A stretch of 64,000 nucleotides of DNA from Cinclus cinclus (taxonomy: Eukaryota > Chordata > Aves > Passeriformes > Cinclidae): NCBI RefSeq assembly GCF_963662255.1, contig NC_085052.1:37024654-37088653 (forward strand). Direction: 5' to 3'. Each line of letters starts with the position of its first letter. Within the stretch, counting starts at the first letter, position 1. Both the position numbers and the translations under genes were made by a program. Of the stretch, positions 60,395-64,000 are shown one piece after another. The notes below the pieces were generated by a model, which had not been told where the DNA came from, searched no databases, and was given only the letters and a program-made list of their open reading frames with translations.

Positions 60395-63300
60395 TTGGGT
60401 CACAATGCATCCTTGCTGCTCTTAACCCCTGTGGTGTCACAATGCATCCCATGCCCTTTTAGGCCACTTGATGTCACAATGAATCATTTGAGTCTTGGCC
60501 TCCACGGTGGCATAATAGATCCTTGCTTCTATTGGTCCCCGTGCTGTAACAATCCATCCCTGGCCCTTTTTATACCCCCTGGTGCCACAAGGGATCATTA
60601 GATTGTTAGCCTGCATTGGGTCACAATGGTTCCTTGCTTCTCTTAACCTCTGTGGTGTCACAATGCATTCCAAGCCCTTTTAGGCCACTTGGTCTTACAA
60701 TGAACCATTTGATTCTTGGCCTTCATGGTGTCATAATGGTTCCTTGCTTCTATAGGTCCCCATGCTGTCAGAGTTCATCAGTGGTCCTCTTGCGCCTCCT
60801 GGTGTCAAAAGGGATACTTAGATTGTTAGCCTCCATTGGGTCACAATGGATCCTTGCTTCTCTTAACCCCTGTGCTGTCACAATGCATCCCATGCCCTTT
60901 TAGGCCACATGATGTCACAATGAATTATCTGATTCTTGGCCTCAATGGTGGCATAATAGATCCTTGCTTCTATTGGTCCCCGTGCTGTAACGATTCATCC
61001 CTGGCCCTTTTAGGCCCATTGGTGTCACAAGGGATCATTAGATTGTTAGCCTCCATTGGGTCACAATGGTTCCTTGCTTCTCTTAACCTCTGTGGTGTCA
61101 CAATGCATCCCATGCCCTTTTAGGCCACTTGATGTCACAAGGAATCATTTGATTCTTGGCCTCCATGGTGGCATAATTGTACCAGGTTTTACTTGGGCCC
61201 CATGCTTTCACAATTCATCCCTGCCCCTTTTAGGCCCATTGGTGTCACAAGGGATCATTAGATTGTTAGCCTGCATTGGGTCACAATGGTTCCTTGCTTC
61301 TCTTAACCTCTGTGGTATCACAATGCATCCCATGCCCTTTTAGGCCACTTGATGTCACAATGAATCATTTGATTCTTGGCCTCCATGGTGTCATAATGGT
61401 TCCTTGTTTCTATTGGGCCCCATGCTGCCACAATTCATCCCTGGCCCTTTTACGCCCCCTGGTGTCAAATGGGATCCTGGGATTTTTAGCCTCCATTGGG
61501 TCACAATGGATCCTTACTTCTCTTAACCCCTGTGCTGTCACAATGCATCCCATGCCCTTTTAGGCCACATGATGTCACAATGAATTATTTGATTCTTGCC
61601 CTCCATGGCGGCATAATAGATCCTTGTTTCTATCGGTCCCCGTGCTGTAACAATTCATCCCTGGCCCTTTTAGGCCCATTGGTGTCACAAGGGATCATTA
61701 GATTGTTAGCCTCCATTGGGTCACAATGGATCCTTGCTTCTCTTAACACCTGTGGTGTCACAATGCATCCCATGCCCTTTTGGGCCACTTGATGTCACAA
61801 TGAATCATTTAATTCTTGGCCTCCATGGTGGCATAATTGTAGCAGGTTTTAATTGGGCCCCATTCTTTCACAATACATCCCTGCCCCTTTTAGGCCCATT
61901 GGTGTCACAAGGGATCATTAGATTGTTAGCCTGCATTGGGTCACAATGGATCCTTGCTTCTCTTAACCCCTGTGGTGTCACAATGCATCCCATGCCCTTT
62001 TAGGCCACATGACGTCACAATGAATCATTTGATTCTTGGCCTCCATGGCGGCATAATAGATCCTTGCTTCTATTGGTCCCCGTGCTGTAACAATCCATCC
62101 CTGGCCCTTTTTATACCCCCTGGTTCCACAAGGGATCATTAGATTGTTAGCCTGCATTGGGTCACAATGGTTCCTTGCTTCTCTTAACCTCTGTGGTGTC
62201 ACAATGCATCCCATGCCCTTTTAGGCCACTTGATGTCACAATGAATCATTTGATTCTTGGCCTCCCTGGTGTCATAAACGTTCCTTGCTTCTATTGGGCC
62301 CCATGCTGTCAGAGTCCATCCGTGGTCCTTTTGCGCCCCCTGGTGTCAAAAGGGATTCTTAGATTGTTAGCCTGCATTGGGTCACAATGGATCCTTGCTT
62401 CTCTTAACCCCTGTGCTGTCACAATGCATCCCATGCCCTTTTAGGCCACTTGATGTCACAATGAATCATTTGATTCTTGGCCTCCATGGTGGCATAATTG
62501 TACCAGGTTTTAATTGGGCCCCATGCTTTCACAATACATCCCTGCCCCTTTTAGGCTCCTTGGTGTCAAAAGGGATCATTAGATTGTTAGCCTGCATTGG
62601 GTCACAATGGATCCTTACTTCTCTTAACCCCTGTGCTGTCACAATGCATCCCATGCCCTTTTAGGCCACATGATGTCACAATGAATTATCTGATTCTTGG
62701 CCTCCATGGCGGCATAATAGATCCTTGCTTCTATTGGTCCCCGTGCTGTAACAATTCATCCCTGGCCCTTTTAGGCCCATTGGTGTCACAAGGGATCATT
62801 AGATTGTTAGCCTGCATTGGGTCACAATGGTTCCTTGCTTCTCTTAACCTCTGTGGTGTCAAAATGCATCCCATGCCCTTTTAGGCCACTTGATGTCACA
62901 ATGAATCATTTGATTCTTGGCCTCCATGGTGTCATAATGGTTCCCTGCTTCTATTGGGCCCCATGCCTTCACAATTCATCCCTGGCCCTTTTACGCCCCC
63001 TGGTGTCAAATGGGATGCAGGGATTATTAGTCTCCATTGGGTCACAATGGATCCTTGCTTCTCTTAACCTCTGTGGTGTCACAATGCATCCCATGCCCTT
63101 TTAGGCCACTTGATGTCACAATGAATCATTTGATTCTTGGCCTCCATGGTGGCATAATTGTACCAGGTTTTACTTGGGCCCCATGCTTTCACAATTCATC
63201 CCTGCCCCTTTTAGGCCCATAGGTGTCACAAGGGATCATTAGATTGTTAGCCTCCATTGGGTCACAATGGATCCTTGCTTCTCTTAACACCTGTGGTGTC

Positions 63301-64000
63301 ACAATGCATCCCATGCCCTTTTGGGCCACTTGATGTCACAATGAATCATTTGATTCTTGGCCTCCATGGTGGTGTAATTGTACCAGGTTTTACGTGGGCC
63401 CCATGCTTTCACAATTCATCCCTGCCCCTTTTAGGCCCATTGGTGTCACAAGGGATCATTAGATTGTTAGCCTCCATTGGGTCACAATGGTTCCTTGCTT
63501 CTCTTAACCCCTGTGGTGTCACAATGCATCCCATGCCCTTTTAGGCCACTTGATGTCACAATGAATAATTTGATTCCTGGCCTCCATGGTGGTGTAATTG
63601 TACGAGGTTTTACTTGGGCCCCATGCTTTCACAATTCATCCCTGCCCCTTTTAGGCCCATTGGTGTCACAAGGGATCATTAGATTGTTAGCCTGCATTGG
63701 GTCACAATGGTTCCTTGCTTCTCTTAACCTCTGTGGTGTCACAATGCATCCCATGCCCTTTTAGGCCACTTGATGTCACAATGAATCATTTGATTCTTGG
63801 CCTCCATGGTGTCATAATGGTTCCTTGTTTCTATTGGGCCCCATGCTTTCACAATACATCCCTGCTCCTTTTAGGCCCATTGGTGTCACAAGGGATCATT
63901 AGATTGTTAGCCTCCATTGGGTCACAATGGATCCTTACTTCTCTTAACCCCTGTGCTGTCACAATGCATCCCATGCCCTTTTAGGCCACTTGATGTCACA
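60395..64000 (+). repeat. HOR unit 5, partial, about 20-mer
   Basis: Positions 1-9 are in order at 60395-62376. Position 8 (61936) has acquired the class F ending (CCCTTTTTATACCCCC then TGGTTCCACAAGG), giving 221 bp. Positions 10 and 11 are fused into one monomer at 62377-62596, so later monomers match unit 4 at offset 4,403 instead of 4,623. The window ends 84 bases into position 18. Confidence 0.83.
62377..62596 (+). repeat. Hybrid monomer replacing HOR positions 10 and 11
   Basis: The first half fits class C. The ending (TTTTAGGCTCCTTGGTGTC then AAAAGGGATC) is that of position 11, with GGCTCC in place of GGCGCC. One monomer and the GTAAACA insertion that normally ends position 10 have been lost. 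The subunit-4 tract GTACCAGGTTTTAATTGG suggests a third class C source. Confidence 0.7.

Larger units (their letters stand above)
1..64000 (+). repeat. Tandem satellite array, 220-bp monomer
   Basis: The landmark TTGGGTCACAATGG recurs every 220 or 221 bases from position 50 to 63917, always on the plus strand. This gives about 290 head-to-tail monomers with no inversion, mobile-element insertion or unique sequence that I could find. Length changes are small: +1 in class F (CCTTTTTATACCCCC in place of CCTTTTAGGCCCA), +1 where GTGTCACAAG becomes GTGTAAACAAG, +1 at CATCCCTATGCGC, -1 near 19710, -2 near 39312, and two 110-bp half-monomers. The array runs off both ends of the window. Every stretch without a gene is therefore this satellite. 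I do not recognise the family. A centromeric or other heterochromatic location is inference only. Confidence 0.98.

Noticed and set aside
1..64000. CRISPR array (short regularly spaced repeats)
   Set aside because: The 37-bp units touch each other with no unique spacers, and the whole 220-bp monomer is repeated. No cas genes or leader are present.
1..64000. CENP-B box
   Set aside because: The box needs a TTCG...CGGG core. The monomer has almost no CpG and no such core was seen in any class.
1..64000. Primate alpha satellite or another named satellite
   Set aside because: The monomer length (220, not 171) and sequence do not fit alpha satellite, and I do not recognise the family from sequence alone.
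1..64000. tRNA, rRNA or 5S gene origin of the repeat
   Set aside because: I saw no cloverleaf, A-box/B-box pair or rRNA-like segment, and the internal 37-bp periodicity argues for a minisatellite origin.

Overview
The whole 64,000-base window is one uninterrupted tandem satellite DNA array. I find no protein-coding gene, RNA gene, transposon, CRISPR array or unique-sequence gap. About 290 monomers of 220 bp (common variant 221 bp) run head to tail on the same strand, and the array continues past both window ends: it opens inside a monomer (bases 1-49) and closes inside one (63917-64000). The monomer is about 47% GC and its commonest form has no CpG. That suggests a eukaryote with a CpG-methylated genome, possibly a vertebrate. 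I do not recognise the family and cannot name the species. A centromeric or heterochromatic location is plausible but not shown.

The repeat is nested. A unit of about 37 bp built around TGTCACAATG occurs six times per monomer. The six units form two related 110-bp halves (37+36+37), and two halves make the 220-bp monomer. I sort monomers into classes A to F by their second half. The classes are arranged in higher-order repeats (HORs).

Region 1, bases 1 to about 38,960, is an irregular multi-kilobase arrangement. A super-repeat occupies 2253-21087 (18,835 bp) and recurs at 21088-38821 (17,734 bp, five monomers shorter). A 2.25-kb block occurs three times (1-2252, 12450-14701, 31285-33536). 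Embedded in this are 9-mer (1,982 bp) and 5-mer (1,101 bp) duplications and a 110-bp half-monomer.

Region 2, about 38,960-40,330, is a mosaic transition.

Region 3, about 40,330-64,000, is a regular 21-mer HOR of 4,623 bp. Its class order is F-D-B-C-A-B-C-B-E-C-A-B-A-C-C-C-A-C-F-B-A. Successive units are 18-, 21-, 28-, 21- and (partial) 20-mer. Two of the size changes can be traced to recombination junctions of 10 bp and about 41 bp. Regions 1 and 3 share the block E-C-A-B, so they descend from one ancestral array. Short open frames occur in almost every monomer on both strands, but they follow from the repeat and I do not treat them as genes.
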